Part shown: positions 54,471-64,000 of the stretch, piece by piece
Position numbering within the stretch: the stretch's first letter is position 1
How the letters are laid out: every line of letters begins with the position of its first letter
DNA from: Exophiala sp. HKRS030
Taxonomy: Eukaryota > Ascomycota > Eurotiomycetes > Chaetothyriales > Herpotrichiellaceae
Assembly: GCA_023897205.1 (NCBI GenBank)
Contig: JAHWDD010000010.1
Location: 992,001-1,056,000, forward strand
Direction of reading: 5' to 3'
DNA: 64,000 bases
The notes under the pieces: model-generated
Told to the model about the DNA's origin: nothing
Seen by the model: the letters and a program-made list of their open reading frames with translations, nothing else
Database searches by the model: none
Made by a program: the position numbers and the translations under genes

Positions 54471-56225
54471 TTATGCCGTGGTATTTAGTTGTTGAGATGA
54501 ATCAAGCTGCCTTGATGCCTCGCCCAAGATGCCCTTCTGCGCGTTTGAAACGGCATTCCACACCACCATGCCTCGTTCCCAGTCTGGATCTACCCATCCT
54601 TCCCACACTTTGCCACACTCGTCAAGATATCTCAGCGTGTTTTCACTTCCGTCGCCACCCCACCCGATATCTTCGCTCCCCGAGGCAAACTCCCCGAACG
54701 GGTCAGATATGGCTCTGGCGGACAAACGGTCTTCAGCAGTATAGCCAATGCTGTATCCCGTGCACCACCAGATGGGGATGTCGGCACTGTGGAACACTCC
54801 ACAGGAAGGTTTGAAAACGGCGTCCAAGACTTTGGCACGCCAATCTATCCGATACCGAAAGATATTCTCCTTCGGCAGAGGGACAATGCCCGGCTTCTCT
54901 GGGGGGTCGAGAAGGCAATGCGTCAGTCCTCGGAGAGAAACGTGAACCTGCATGTCTGCACGGATCTTGGCGAATGCATGAGCCCATGCTTCTCGGTCCG
55001 GTGAGTTTGGATCAGCAGGGACTTTGTACATGGGCAAGTTTATCAAAGCCTCAACGACACCTCGAGGATAGTCGTTGCACAGTTGCAAGACCAAGGCGTC
55101 GCGCGAATCTGGAGCGTGGAAACTTTTGTATAGAACAGCTTCATCTCGAACTTCGCCGAGCATGATTTTTATACCCTGCGACGCCATCCGTGTCGCAAAT
55201 GAACCGTCGTGCAACGAAAGCAGGAATGACGGCGGCACAAACCCTCCTTGGGGAAAGGAGCCATCGGTGCATGCACGGAAAACGTGGTAAGGGAGACGAG
55301 CGATGGCACGGACAAGGTCGGTGGATGGCAAGGCTCGGAGGCGGACAATCTTCTCGGACGTCGTTAAGCCAGATGGGATGCCCAGACTGTCACACAAGGA
55401 TGAGAATTGAAACGTCGTCTTGGATGATCGGGCTGCCGGGGGCTGTACAGCCACGGCGTTGGACCACAGGTAGGCACGTTTGATCAACCTCTCCGACGGA
55501 GGCTGATGGATGTCATAGTAAAGCTGATAGAAGGCCGAGTAAGCGCCTGCTGACAAACCTCCGACTGTGATGTTGTTCGGATTGCCGTGGAACAGCTTTA
55601 TATTCTCGTGAACCCATCTCAACGCTTCACGCTGGTCCCAGAACCCGTAGTTCCCCGGGCTAGGGTCTTCTGCGATCTCGGCTAGTTCTGAACCTGCCAA
55701 GAAGCCGAATAAGTTGAGGCGGTACGTTGGTGAGACGATGATCCGGGGTGCAGCGTGGCTCAATAAGTCGGTTGGATCACGGAGCCAGTCCAGGTTGGCC
55801 GTGCCGACTTGTAGAAATCCCCCGTGAATGTGGAATTGTACAGGCCATCCAGTCGGGGGTGGCTTGCCGATTGGGACCCAGATATTGAGAAACAAGCAGT
55901 CTTCCGATTCCGGGGGGGAAGGCGAGGCTGTCTTCAATGACTCTTCCACATAAAAGACGCTGTGGTCGTAGTGAGGCTGGGGACAGACCGCTCCGAATTC
56001 CGTATAGTCACCAGGCAAACCAGACTCATCATTGAAGGTCCAGTCACTGGGCGGTGGTTGCGGCCGGCGCCAGCGAAGATTCCCAACAGGTGCCCGGGCG
56101 TAGCGCACCCTGCAGTAACGACGGAGGATAGCACGCCCCGACGTGTCATAATGTTCAATTCCCTTTAGACTTCCCCTGGTCGTGCTGAGAACGCAAGACT
56201 TGCGCAGCGATTTATTGGCTTCCAT
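54471..56225 (-). CDS. Type-B carboxylesterase (alpha/beta hydrolase)
   Basis: Intron-less gene for 584 residues. The N-terminal RYCRVRYARAPVGNLRWRRPQPP is the standard start of the family, followed by SEDCLFLNIWVP. The oxyanion-hole segment is HIHGGFL, the nucleophile Ser is in GGLSAGAYS, the acid is Glu in LGEVRDEAV, and the His is in GVFHSADIP. No signal peptide is evident, so the enzyme is probably cytosolic. It hydrolyses esters; substrate unknown. It converges on the transketolase-like gene, and together with the transporter they may serve uptake and breakdown of an esterified compound, which is inference from position. Confidence 0.92.
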   Translation of the reverse strand: MEANKSLRKSCVLSTTRGSLKGIEHYDTSGRAILRRYCRVRYARAPVGNLRWRRPQPPPSDWTFNDESGLPGDYTEFGAVCPQPHYDHSVFYVEESLKTASPSPPESEDCLFLNIWVPIGKPPPTGWPVQFHIHGGFLQVGTANLDWLRDPTDLLSHAAPRIIVSPTYRLNLFGFLAGSELAEIAEDPSPGNYGFWDQREALRWVHENIKLFHGNPNNITVGGLSAGAYSAFYQLYYDIHQPPSERLIKRAYLWSNAVAVQPPAARSSKTTFQFSSLCDSLGIPSGLTTSEKIVRLRALPSTDLVRAIARLPYHVFRACTDGSFPQGGFVPPSFLLSLHDGSFATRMASQGIKIMLGEVRDEAVLYKSFHAPDSRDALVLQLCNDYPRGVVEALINLPMYKVPADPNSPDREAWAHAFAKIRADMQVHVSLRGLTHCLLDPPEKPGIVPLPKENIFRYRIDWRAKVLDAVFKPSCGVFHSADIPIWWCTGYSIGYTAEDRLSARAISDPFGEFASGSEDIGWGGDGSENTLRYLDECGKVWEGWVDPDWERGMVVWNAVSNAQKGILGEASRQLDSSQQLNTTA

Positions 56226-57208
56226 GATGGGCTTGTGGTTGAGTTATCGTATTGTCATGGTACTGAGGAAGAACCTTTTGCAGTCGACCCTGTAGAACAC
56301 AAGGGATGAATCCGTTGCTGGGTATATACCAACATCACATGCTTCAGTGCCGACACTGAACTGCGAGTTCCGAAAGCGCATGTATTTTTATGCCCGAGTG
56401 GAATCGGGGAGAGCCAAGATTCCCCGCCAGCCTGGTATGCCAGCTGAGGCGGACTTCCGAGCACGCTGTAATCTGATCCAGTCGAGGCATTGACCTCGAC
56501 ATCTACCGTGATGGAACCCGATTCAGAGCTCCTACTGCTTCAGGACACGTCGCCAGTGCTCAGTGGTCCAGGTTCCGAAACAGATCCAGGCATGGACGTC
56601 TCCAAGATGGACCAGGCCAAAGCCCCTCGCAAACTGAAAGGAGAGACTAATTTGGTCGCTTTGAACTGTGGATATCGAGGTGTTCCCAGAGATTGTATCG
56701 CTCTTGGAGCTCGCTTATGTTCGCCAGGAATTCAACCTCCATCCAAGCCCATATAAGCAGCCTTAGATATTGACATTGTTCTACATCAAAGGCCAATTTT
56801 AGACTCGTACCCACGAATTCCCACGTCCTGTCACGTACGGCTGGCCAGGGAAGACAACAGTGGAGATGGGTAGAGTAGACTTGTAATTGTGTCTATCTGT
56901 ATGTTTTTGGGGTTTCGGTTTACACAATGATATTTGCTCGTATGAAGGTCCCAGCTCTTCCTGAACTAGATTGTCCAGGACATCTGACTTGGGCTGAGTT
57001 TAGTACTCGCACCACACGCTCTTGCGAATGTCAGCGTCCTCCTACGATCCGGCAGTCGATCCAAGCGTAGGCTCAATCCCGTGCAAGTGATTAATCTCCA
57101 GGTATTTTTGTCATCCTCTGCAAATCCCTGCCTTGTGACCCATTGATGAACCTCATACGCCACAATGCAATAGCCCTGCACACATGTCCACACTTTGATT
57201 CTGCCTCA
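56226..57208. other. Intergenic; one short unsupported frame
   Basis: 980 bp. A 82-codon frame from ATG 56511 (MEPDSELLLLQDTSPVL) reads acidic and Ser/Pro-rich at first and then becomes random; it could be the first exon of a lost gene. No tRNA or repeat is seen. Confidence 0.35.
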
Positions 57209-58255
57209 CTATCTGGGCTCTTCCTTGATTGAGACACCTGCCCGTACCTCTGTCGGGGGAAAGTTTCGCATCTGGTTGAGAAAAGATGCCTCTATCTTTC
57301 TCGCATGGGTCGTGACACTGTGTTCTGGGCCATTGAATGTGATGGAATTGTTTATGATGAGCTCAAAGTCGTCGATAAAGTCGGTGACGGTGTCGTATTT
57401 CTTCGTGTTCAGCTTCTCCAAGATCCGGCCCAAGTCCATCGGTTGCTTGATCACTTTGGGATAGCTGGGTAGGTTGAGTGTTATGAAGTCCACGGGCTCC
57501 TTGAATGGAGCTGCAAACGGGCTCACAAGAATGTTGCGGATGACGCGTTTCATAAGAGCCACGCGTGGACCTGTGACCTCCCAATCGTGGCAAAGCACAG
57601 TGCGCAAGGTAGCAAGGTTTGACTTGACTTCTGCCGGGTTCTTTTCTTTTCTGCTGGGTCTGCCTGATGAGGTACCACGCTTTCGGCTCTCCACGTCAGG
57701 AGAGGACAGAGAGCGTAGGTCCCTTGCTCGGCGCCTGGCAACTCCAATTGTGCTCAGCTGTTTCCCGTGCTCTTTGTTTTTGTTGGTTTTCTTGGTTTTG
57801 TCGCGAGATGTTGCTCCAGACCGAAAGGTAGCTTGGTTCTGTCGGCGAGGATTTTGCGAAGCGCTTGAGTAAGCCCGTGCCTGGTTCACCTCCTGGCCTC
57901 CAGTAGATGGGCAAAAGAGTGTCAGGATGTCGTCGTCCTTGCCGATATTGGAGTTATCTTCGCGAAGATTTGCATACGCTTCACTAGAAGTCGAGTTAAC
58001 CAGATCGACAACGGCAGGCGTCTGTGTAGGACTATCCATCAGAATAGTGCCACGGCCACTTTCATTGTGGTATGTAGGCGCCGGACGTGGGCTGTGAGCA
58101 TCTGCAGGGGCAACGACATCGGACTCAGTGCCGCATTGGTTGGCGGGCTTTGAATTGAGAATATAGAGCTCGGATCCACAGAAACAGCAATATGCTCCTC
58201 GAATGTTAGGGGTTATGAGATTGCACGATTCGCAGAAGCCTTTCCTGGAGGCCAT
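57209..58255 (-). CDS. Bromodomain protein with N-terminal zinc-ribbon-like motif
   Basis: Intron-less gene for 348 residues. The start has two cysteine pairs (FCESC and YCCFC) as in a small zinc ribbon. A long disordered, basic middle part follows (about residues 60-230, rich in Ser, Arg and Lys). The C-terminal bromodomain runs from about residue 240: PFKEPVDFITLNLPSYPKVI, then QPMDLGRILEKLNTKKYDTV and the acetyl-lysine-binding Asn in ITFNGPEHSV. The WPF-shelf region reads SPFAAPF. It should bind acetylated histones or other proteins in the nucleus. The single bromodomain plus zinc ribbon is smaller than BET proteins such as Bdf1, so it is probably a separate reader protein. Confidence 0.87.
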   Translation of the reverse strand: MASRKGFCESCNLITPNIRGAYCCFCGSELYILNSKPANQCGTESDVVAPADAHSPRPAPTYHNESGRGTILMDSPTQTPAVVDLVNSTSSEAYANLREDNSNIGKDDDILTLFCPSTGGQEVNQARAYSSASQNPRRQNQATFRSGATSRDKTKKTNKNKEHGKQLSTIGVARRRARDLRSLSSPDVESRKRGTSSGRPSRKEKNPAEVKSNLATLRTVLCHDWEVTGPRVALMKRVIRNILVSPFAAPFKEPVDFITLNLPSYPKVIKQPMDLGRILEKLNTKKYDTVTDFIDDFELIINNSITFNGPEHSVTTHARKIEASFLNQMRNFPPTEVRAGVSIKEEPR

Positions 58256-59229
58256 GGTGCATCGTGTTTATGTCGAAATGGGATCGAAAGCTGAGTGATC
58301 TGTAGGCGCAGTTGCGTCGATGAGTCAACAGGAATCGCAAAGCATATGTGAAGTGAAAAGGGGTCGCAGGAAGAAATGAGACAAGTTAATTCAAAACATG
58401 AGTTGAATACAGAGTAGTTGTTTTCCAGTCCCGTAATATGCTGTCACTACATCCACAGGCAGCGACAGCAAGGTGAACAGATATTGCTATTACTTCACTG
58501 CCAGGCAGTAACATTGGGCGGAAAGCCTCGAGGTGCTAGATATAAAACCTTGCAACCTCTCTTTCGTAGTTTGACATTCTCACATAGACATAATCAACAG
58601 TTTCAGCTGTTAGTTTCAACTAGTTATGAGCACCTCTGTACAAGGGGCCTGATAATTGAGGAAGTTCTCAGACCTCCCAGTTCTTTCATCCGCAAGATAG
58701 CGGACTCCATGATGAACCCCAAGCAAGGAGGTCCTTTTGGAACGACAGGCCAATATCGTCCCCTGGCTTAGAATTTTCGAGCGCGTCGCCAGAGCGGCGG
58801 GGGTATGTTCGATATCCTCAGTCAGCAAGAAGCCGGTAAAGTCTGTGACTAGATCAGAATCAAATCTTCCACGCGTTTGCAAGCCAAAAAGGCAAATGGC
58901 GTTTCCGATGTCCGACCTGGTGATAAGTGAGCCATGGAGTGACCATCACAAGATTAAATTTGTGAGGACCAGAGATCATGATCTCTAGATATATATATTA
59001 ATTGGTATTGTTATCTTCAACGATATCGACTACCCGTCTCTACTACGAGTTCACTCTGCAACAGATAAGAAGCCTCCAGATCAAAAAGGCTCTTCCGAAA
59101 AGGAAAATGCTTCGTCCTATCCAAGAAGACCTCTGTGTCGAAGCACTCCAAGAGTTGGAAGTCATCAAGATGTTGCGGCTCCCGTCGTCCGCTATGGAGC
59201 AGGCTAGCTAGAAGCCAGTGTTATCCTTT
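58256..59229. other. Intergenic region
   Basis: 970 bp without a supported gene; overlapping short frames on both strands between 58418 and 58988 show no family pattern. A TA repeat (58987-58998) is present. Confidence 0.35.
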
Positions 59230-59864
59230 GGTTCAGGCACAACAGAAGAGTGTGGTGTTACAAACAGGACAAGTGTATACAAGAATCCCAACGACTTGAG
59301 GCTACGACGCTTCGTCAAACGCAACTTGGAGCTCCCGTCATGATTTTCAAGGGCTTCATCGGTCTTGGCGACAATCTACAGTTGCCCTCGCTGACCAAAA
59401 AGGCTCGCAAGGAGATCCCGATTCCTCTTCAGTTCCCTGTCAACCTTCCGAATCGTTTGACCACCTTGGGTTCCCGTTCAGCCAGCTTACCGAGCAGAAC
59501 CGAATGATGCTGACATTGTGCAACAATGCCAACACGTATGGCTACGACGGTCTGCTGCAGTGCGAAAAGGAGACAGTACCCAAGCAACGGGGATTGCAAG
59601 TGGAATCGTCGCATGCAACAAGCAACTCTACCGCATGCCATCGAACTCGATACTTCTCGACTTTGCTTTCTAGTCCAATCAACACTGCCCATTCTTATGG
59701 TGGCGAAGACGATGATGGAGTTGCTGGCGGTGTACCACAAATTCCACGACGATCTCAGTGCCCAAGTTGGCGACCATGTCCTGGAGGGTGCTGGATCATA
59801 CGATCACTGGAGCAAATTCAAAGATTCTCCGGACACCGACCCTGCTAGGTTGTGCTTTTTCTAG
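59230..59864 (+). pseudogene. Remnant of an SF1 (UPF1-like) helicase
   Basis: The frame 59250-59507 contains IFKGFIGLGDNLQLPSL, a motif III form (L.GD..QLPP), then KEIPIPLQFPVNLPNRLTTLG. The next family segment appears only after a frame shift near 59470: PFSQLTEQNRMMLTLCNNAN, matching the motif IV region (L.EQYRM...I). A later piece at 59700-59850 (VYHKFHDDLSAQVGDHVLEG) may belong to it. No Walker A or motif VI is found. The copy is most likely non-functional. Confidence 0.5.
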
Positions 59865-60453
59865 ATTTTCAACTTTATCTTCCCCATCGTCGATTCACGG
59901 GGACCAATACAACATGCTTTGGGGAGAGTCTTTAGTCTACCGAGCCGAGAGTACGGATCTGGTTAACTGGAACACTCGACCTTTAAGATACGGATCGAAA
60001 TGAGATTGTGGACGACTTGGATGCTTGCGGAGTGCCAATTACATTTTGAGATGGACAGAGAACAGGTTTCCATGACTAAAGTCAACTGAAATGTACCTGG
60101 TCACCGTTCTGCAAACTTGATATCATTACTCCGTAGATTGAGATGCAATCAATAGTCATATCGATCCCACGACTCTCGAACAAGATCCGTAGAATCCTCT
60201 CTTGTCTCCCTCAAGAGATATCATCATAACAAACCACGGCCTGTGTTGTGGAATATCACACACATAAGTCCAAGGAGACTGACAAGTTGTTGGTATGTAA
60301 GCTTCTTTGGGGGTTGTCTCATTTCCCATGGAGCAGGTGGATCGACGTCGAGGGTGCAACTGTCAACGCATCGACATCAATATGACGCTTCGTGGCGAGC
60401 TCTCAGTGAGTTCATGCGTTCTTGCTAAACCCAATCCAATTTTTTTATTACAA
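59865..60453. other. Intergenic region
   Basis: 590 bp without a supported gene. One TACTCCGTA motif (60127). Confidence 0.35.
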
Positions 60454-61294
60454 TCATCTTGACGGACTCAAAGGTCTATTGAACCCTCCGACACGGTTCA
60501 TATACTGTCGGTATTCGGTCTTCTTTTCCTTTCTCACGCCGTAGATCTGGTTCCCAGGCACTTTTGTGTTTTGAGTCGATTTGAACGTCGTGAATCCCAT
60601 CATGTTTCTCAAAAGTGCATCTTCGTCGGCCTCATCCACCGCCATCCTGTCGCCGTTGACGACAGCCGGTTGACCTGAACGAGCAGCGCCGTGTGTAGAT
60701 CTCGTATCTCCTCCTGTCTTGGTTGTTGCCTCTCGATTCCTTACCCGATGATCATTCTCGCTTCGCCGAGGAGGAGGGGGTGATCGCGTACGTATAGTCG
60801 AACCGTTTGCAGCACCACCGTCTCTGACCGGTGACCTCGATCTAGACCTGGAATGTTTTCGCGGACGTTGATAACTTTTTGAATCTGTTGTCACATGAGT
60901 AAAACAAGTCATTTTGAGGGAGAGAACCAAGAAATCTACCTTGTGACGACTTATTATGCCTCTCTAGACTGTCTCCTCCATTGACATGGCGCTCTCTTGC
61001 AGCAGCACCGCCACCTCTCTCTACCCGGTCTCGATGTGATCGCTCTCTAGATCGACTTCGTTCTCGATGTCGCTTGTTGTCGTTGTATGTATCATCTCGC
61101 GATCTCGACCTGTCGTTCCTGCGACCATCTTTCTGTTGTATTTTCGGACGTTGTCGTCCTCCTCCTTCATCCCTATCTCCTCCGTCATCAAGTCGTGATT
61201 TTGATTTTGCGTGATCTCTTCCATTTTTGGAGCTGTTTCGTGAAAGATCGTCGTCCGTCGCTCGCTTTGCGCGTTTCAAAGGAGGCTCTTCCAT
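60454..61294 (-). CDS. U4/U6.U5 tri-snRNP 27-kDa-like splicing protein
   Basis: Two exons on the minus strand, 60940-61294 and 60454-60884, in phase across a 55-nt intron, give 261 residues. The N-terminal 200 residues are rich in Arg, Ser, Asp and Glu (RERSRSRERSHRDR), typical of SR-like splicing factors. The C-terminal 65 residues carry the family signature: EDALLRNMMGFTTFKST, then KVPGNQIYGV and YRQYMNRVGGFNRPL at the end, as in SNRNP27. The protein takes part in the spliceosomal tri-snRNP in the nucleus. The ATG at 61294 is the first in the frame. Confidence 0.92.
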
Positions 61295-62644
61295 ATTCAC
61301 ACCCTTTGTATCGAACACTCCAAATTTATTTTATCGGGGTTTTGTTGACCAGCCGAAGAAATCATGGGGTTTTGAGATGTACAGGCAATACTTCTCCAGC
61401 GCATGCCGCGGCCGCAGGTAAAGAAATCATTTTTTGCGGCTGCTGATTTTATGTTGGACCGTACTAGATATCTGTACGGTGGATCCTTTTGCGGTCAACT
61501 GCAGATCATCCACCTGGAACGCTTCACTGCCCAAGCCCCCCTCGTATGCACTTACTTCATTGCGAGCTCCAGGCCCCAAACTTGAGATAATACTTCGAAG
61601 GTGAGAATCGTTTGATCCTACGCGGAGTTTTTATACGGAACAGCCTCAGAGTGCCGCAGCACGTGGCGGCTAGGGCCACCAGGGTGGGTATACGATATGT
61701 TTAGCCGCTTGTGAGGCAGGGAAGCGAGAATCGAAGACAACCAGCGCTGTATCTCTTCTGAGACAACCTCCTCTACGAGTGCTAAAAGCATACGAGTTAC
61801 AGCCACATCATCTTGAAGCTTGAAGCTTGAATCACGGGACGATCACTCAATACTGCCGAACTCCGAAGCCACCACCGTCAAGTCGCCCAGTGTTTCAACA
61901 ACAAACTCCTTTGTACGAGTTAAGGTGTCTCCATGATATAACCAGTCGACACTGAATACATATACAAAGGAAAGGCGATGATGATATACATATCGAGTAT
62001 CCGTACGAGTTCATTGTTTGGAAGACAAACCAAGACGAGTAAGTGCATGCATTCAGGGCAACACAGTACGGAAATTCCGTGCTTGGGCGTTCGACTGCTC
62101 CTCGGACTCTGGCGTTGTTGATCCTGGCTGTGCTCCGCCATTCTCCGCCACGTTCGGACTGATTGATCTACGTTTGAAGCCACAACCCAGGTTAATTTGC
62201 AATTGCAGCAGTTGGCAATCTTCGAAACGTGGAGGGCCTTAACTTTAGGCGCCATTAGTTTTGGTACCGGTGGCATGGCCCCCAAAGGCGTTGTGGTCCC
62301 TGATCTAAACATCCGATCCAATCATTTCAAGAGATTCCCTTTCCGCAAACCCACTTACATAAGGTTGAACAGGTTCTTTCTGAAGCCATATGGGTCTCAG
62401 GAGGGTACGTACTCCGTACAATATGGAGCATTATTAAACAGCCTCTGAAGAAACCATTCGATTCTCTTGGGAATCCAAATAACCTACTCCGACTTTGCGA
62501 TCTTCCGTTTTTCTGCCTGGTCCTTTTTGGCAGCTCAATCGAAAAGTCTCGCCCCGTTGAGATTCTATTCACGCGTTTTCAACTATTCCCCTCGCCTCAC
62601 AGACTCACGTTCGAGTAGGGTCGTACAACTCGACCACTTACAAA
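61295..62644. other. Long intergenic region between divergent genes
   Basis: 1.35 kb between the splicing-factor gene and the membrane-protein gene. Frames of 60-130 codons are not protein-like. One GTACTCCGTAC copy lies at 62409. Confidence 0.4.
62409..62419. repeat. GTACTCCGTAC motif
   Basis: One of four exact copies in the window (26950, 62409, 63656, 63956), all outside genes. Confidence 0.6.
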
Positions 62645-63477
62645 ATGGACGGCCTACAGGTGGACGACTCGTCGCGCGAGAAAATATCCGCTTCAACCGA
62701 TTCCCACAAGATGATTTTGCCTCAGAGCTATCCTTCAGAATCATCAACCAGTCAAAACCCTCAGTACCCTCCATATCCTCAGCACATGCAGACATCGCCA
62801 CTATACGAAAACCCCGAACCTGTACGGACACCAGAAAAGCCGCAAATGCCCTGGGGCCTCAGCTTACGAGGTTACACGTTTCTCATAATCGGTATAACGG
62901 CGGTGGTCATGGCAGCTGCGTTGGGTGGAGGATTGGGAGGAGCCATTGCCGCGGTCGCTAATCATAACTCTTCGTAAGTGTCAAAGATCAACAGGAATCA
63001 GAATGTACATGTTGACGTTTTTCTGTTAGTCCGACCGCAACAGTAACGGCAACAGTGACAGCAGGCGCTGCCAGCACAGCAACAGGCACCGCGTCCTCGA
63101 CAGTCTCACCGACCGCCGCCGTCAAGAACTACTCTCCCCTTTTGCCCACCCAGGTCAACACAACTGCGTTGGATTGTGATGACCAAGCCACCGTCACCGC
63201 CCAGAATGGCGACTCATACACCATGAACTGTAACACCAACTATGCCGGCAACGATATCATCAGCTTCATTTCGTACACGCTCGACACATGCATCAACGCG
63301 TGCTCCAAGATGAACACAATCGCAGGAGACACCAAATGTCACGGCGTCTTGTTCAATTCCAACATGAATACCATTTACAACGAGGCTCAGGGCAATTGTT
63401 GGCTGAAGTCGTTAATGGCCGGCGCGACAACGGACGGGCTGCCTCCTTCGGTAGGGGCTATACTGGTGACATCTTAA
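62645..63477 (+). CDS. Single-pass membrane protein with PAN-like ectodomain
   Basis: Two exons, 62645-62973 and 63030-63477, in phase across a 56-nt intron, give 258 residues. A Pro/Ser/Tyr-rich cytoplasmic N-terminus of about 75 residues (YPPYPQHMQ) is followed by one transmembrane helix (YTFLIIGITAVVMAAALGGGLGG). A Thr/Ala/Ser-rich stalk, probably O-glycosylated, comes next (PTATVTATVTAG), then an outer domain with six cysteines (LDCDDQ, YTMNCNTNY, TLDTCINACSKM, KCHGV, NCWLK). The pattern is like the fungal PAN/Apple-type domains of cell-surface proteins. Orientation is type II by the lack of a signal peptide. It may bind wall components; the role is unknown. Confidence 0.8.
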
Positions 63478-63655
63478 TATCGATCTTACTCGAAACCTTA
63501 ATTGGGCGCTCTTTTCAAAAGGTGAAGGTTATACCATCTGGCGCATTTTATACGCGGGGGGGAGGCATCAGCATTGGGTTGGTTTTGATTTCATGCATGT
63601 GATGATGAATCTTCTTGCCAGTCAATAGGATCAACAGAGAACAGTCCTTGTTTTT

Positions 63656-63666
63656 GTACTCCGTAC
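63656..63666. repeat. GTACTCCGTAC motif
   Basis: Exact copy, 300 bp before the next one. Confidence 0.6.
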
Positions 63667-63955
63667 ATCTGACTTGTATCAATTCTTTATTACCGGCTTG
63701 TCTTTTTCTGGTCTCTATTCAGGAGACGCAACGATGGACAAGACGGGTGTAGTTTTTCTTATGTCAAACTGACTTGGCCTTTGATTGACTCTCGGTATGG
63801 TCAACAATCCAATGAAGTATTACGAGTAGCATTGGTCGAGTGCGTTGTGTCATCGATCTGCCAGGATCTCCGTCGAATGAGAGTTCTGGACTGGCATCAA
63901 CAAGCCGTGGGCTGGGCAAGTACCCGTACCTCCCTAGGGTCCAATTCATTCGTGC

Positions 63956-63966
63956 GTACTCCGTAC
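63956..63966. repeat. GTACTCCGTAC motif
   Basis: Exact copy; like the one at 63656 it is followed by AT (GTACTCCGTACAT). Confidence 0.6.
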
Positions 63967-64000
63967 ATACAGGTAGTGCGAGAGAGACGACAGGATAGGA

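Larger units (their letters stand above)
63478..64000. other. Window end, intergenic
   Basis: 520 bp without a supported gene; two exact GTACTCCGTAC copies (63656 and 63956). Confidence 0.4.

Noticed and set aside
56511..56756. 82-codon acidic frame
   Set aside because: The first 40 residues look like a protein start, but no continuation or splice partner was found.
1..64000. CRISPR arrays, bacterial operons, ribosome-binding sites
   Set aside because: None seen; spliced genes and an intron-containing tRNA show this is fungal nuclear DNA.

Overview
The window is nuclear DNA of a filamentous ascomycete (Pezizomycotina). The signs are protein genes on both strands, many split by 43-75 nt introns with GT..AG ends and CTGAC-like branch sites, fungal-specific families (Zn2Cys6 and related regulators, APC and DAL5-type permeases, a Cyc2-type oxidoreductase), and an elongator tRNA-Met gene with an intron. 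A black-yeast-like or other Eurotiomycete relative is a reasonable guess, but it is inference; nothing here fixes the genus. Coordinates for spliced genes come from reading frames joined at GT/AG sites, and every multi-exon model reported as intact keeps phase.

Left part (1-30 kb): a mostly ordinary housekeeping and metabolic stretch. In order it holds a partial basic protein, an APC amino-acid permease, a fungal regulator without a zinc cluster, the N-terminal protein methyltransferase, a flavin disulfide oxidoreductase of bacterial look, a secreted M35-like metalloprotease, a Cyc2-like mitochondrial flavoprotein, alpha-actinin, a GT8 glycosyltransferase, a HAD hydrolase, an acidic unknown protein, a C2H2 zinc-finger protein, an aldo-keto reductase, and a divergently placed myo-inositol oxygenase. 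The last two could form an inositol to glucuronate to gulonate step pair.

Middle (30-49 kb): an accessory region. It begins with decayed helicase sequence (UPF1-like SF1 and SNF2-like). A compact metabolic group follows: short-chain dehydrogenase, Zn2Cys6 regulator, cytochrome P450 and methyltransferase. The 10-bp palindrome TTCCGCGGAA sits twice before the dehydrogenase and once before the regulator, suggesting a self-regulated local regulon. Next comes a 3-kb segment bounded by an intact intron-bearing tRNA-Met gene and an inverted, identical 74-nt copy of its 3' part. It contains a frame-disrupted gene of unknown family. Beyond it lie broken zinc-finger and unknown genes, a diverged direct repeat and a foldback sequence.

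Right part (49-64 kb): a DAL5-family MFS transporter with one in-frame TAG stands divergent to a dihydroxyacetone-synthase-like transketolase, which converges on a type-B carboxylesterase. These three look like a small catabolic group. They are followed by a bromodomain protein, another decayed SF1 helicase fragment, the U4/U6.U5 snRNP 27-kDa protein, and a single-pass membrane protein with a PAN-like cysteine-containing ectodomain.
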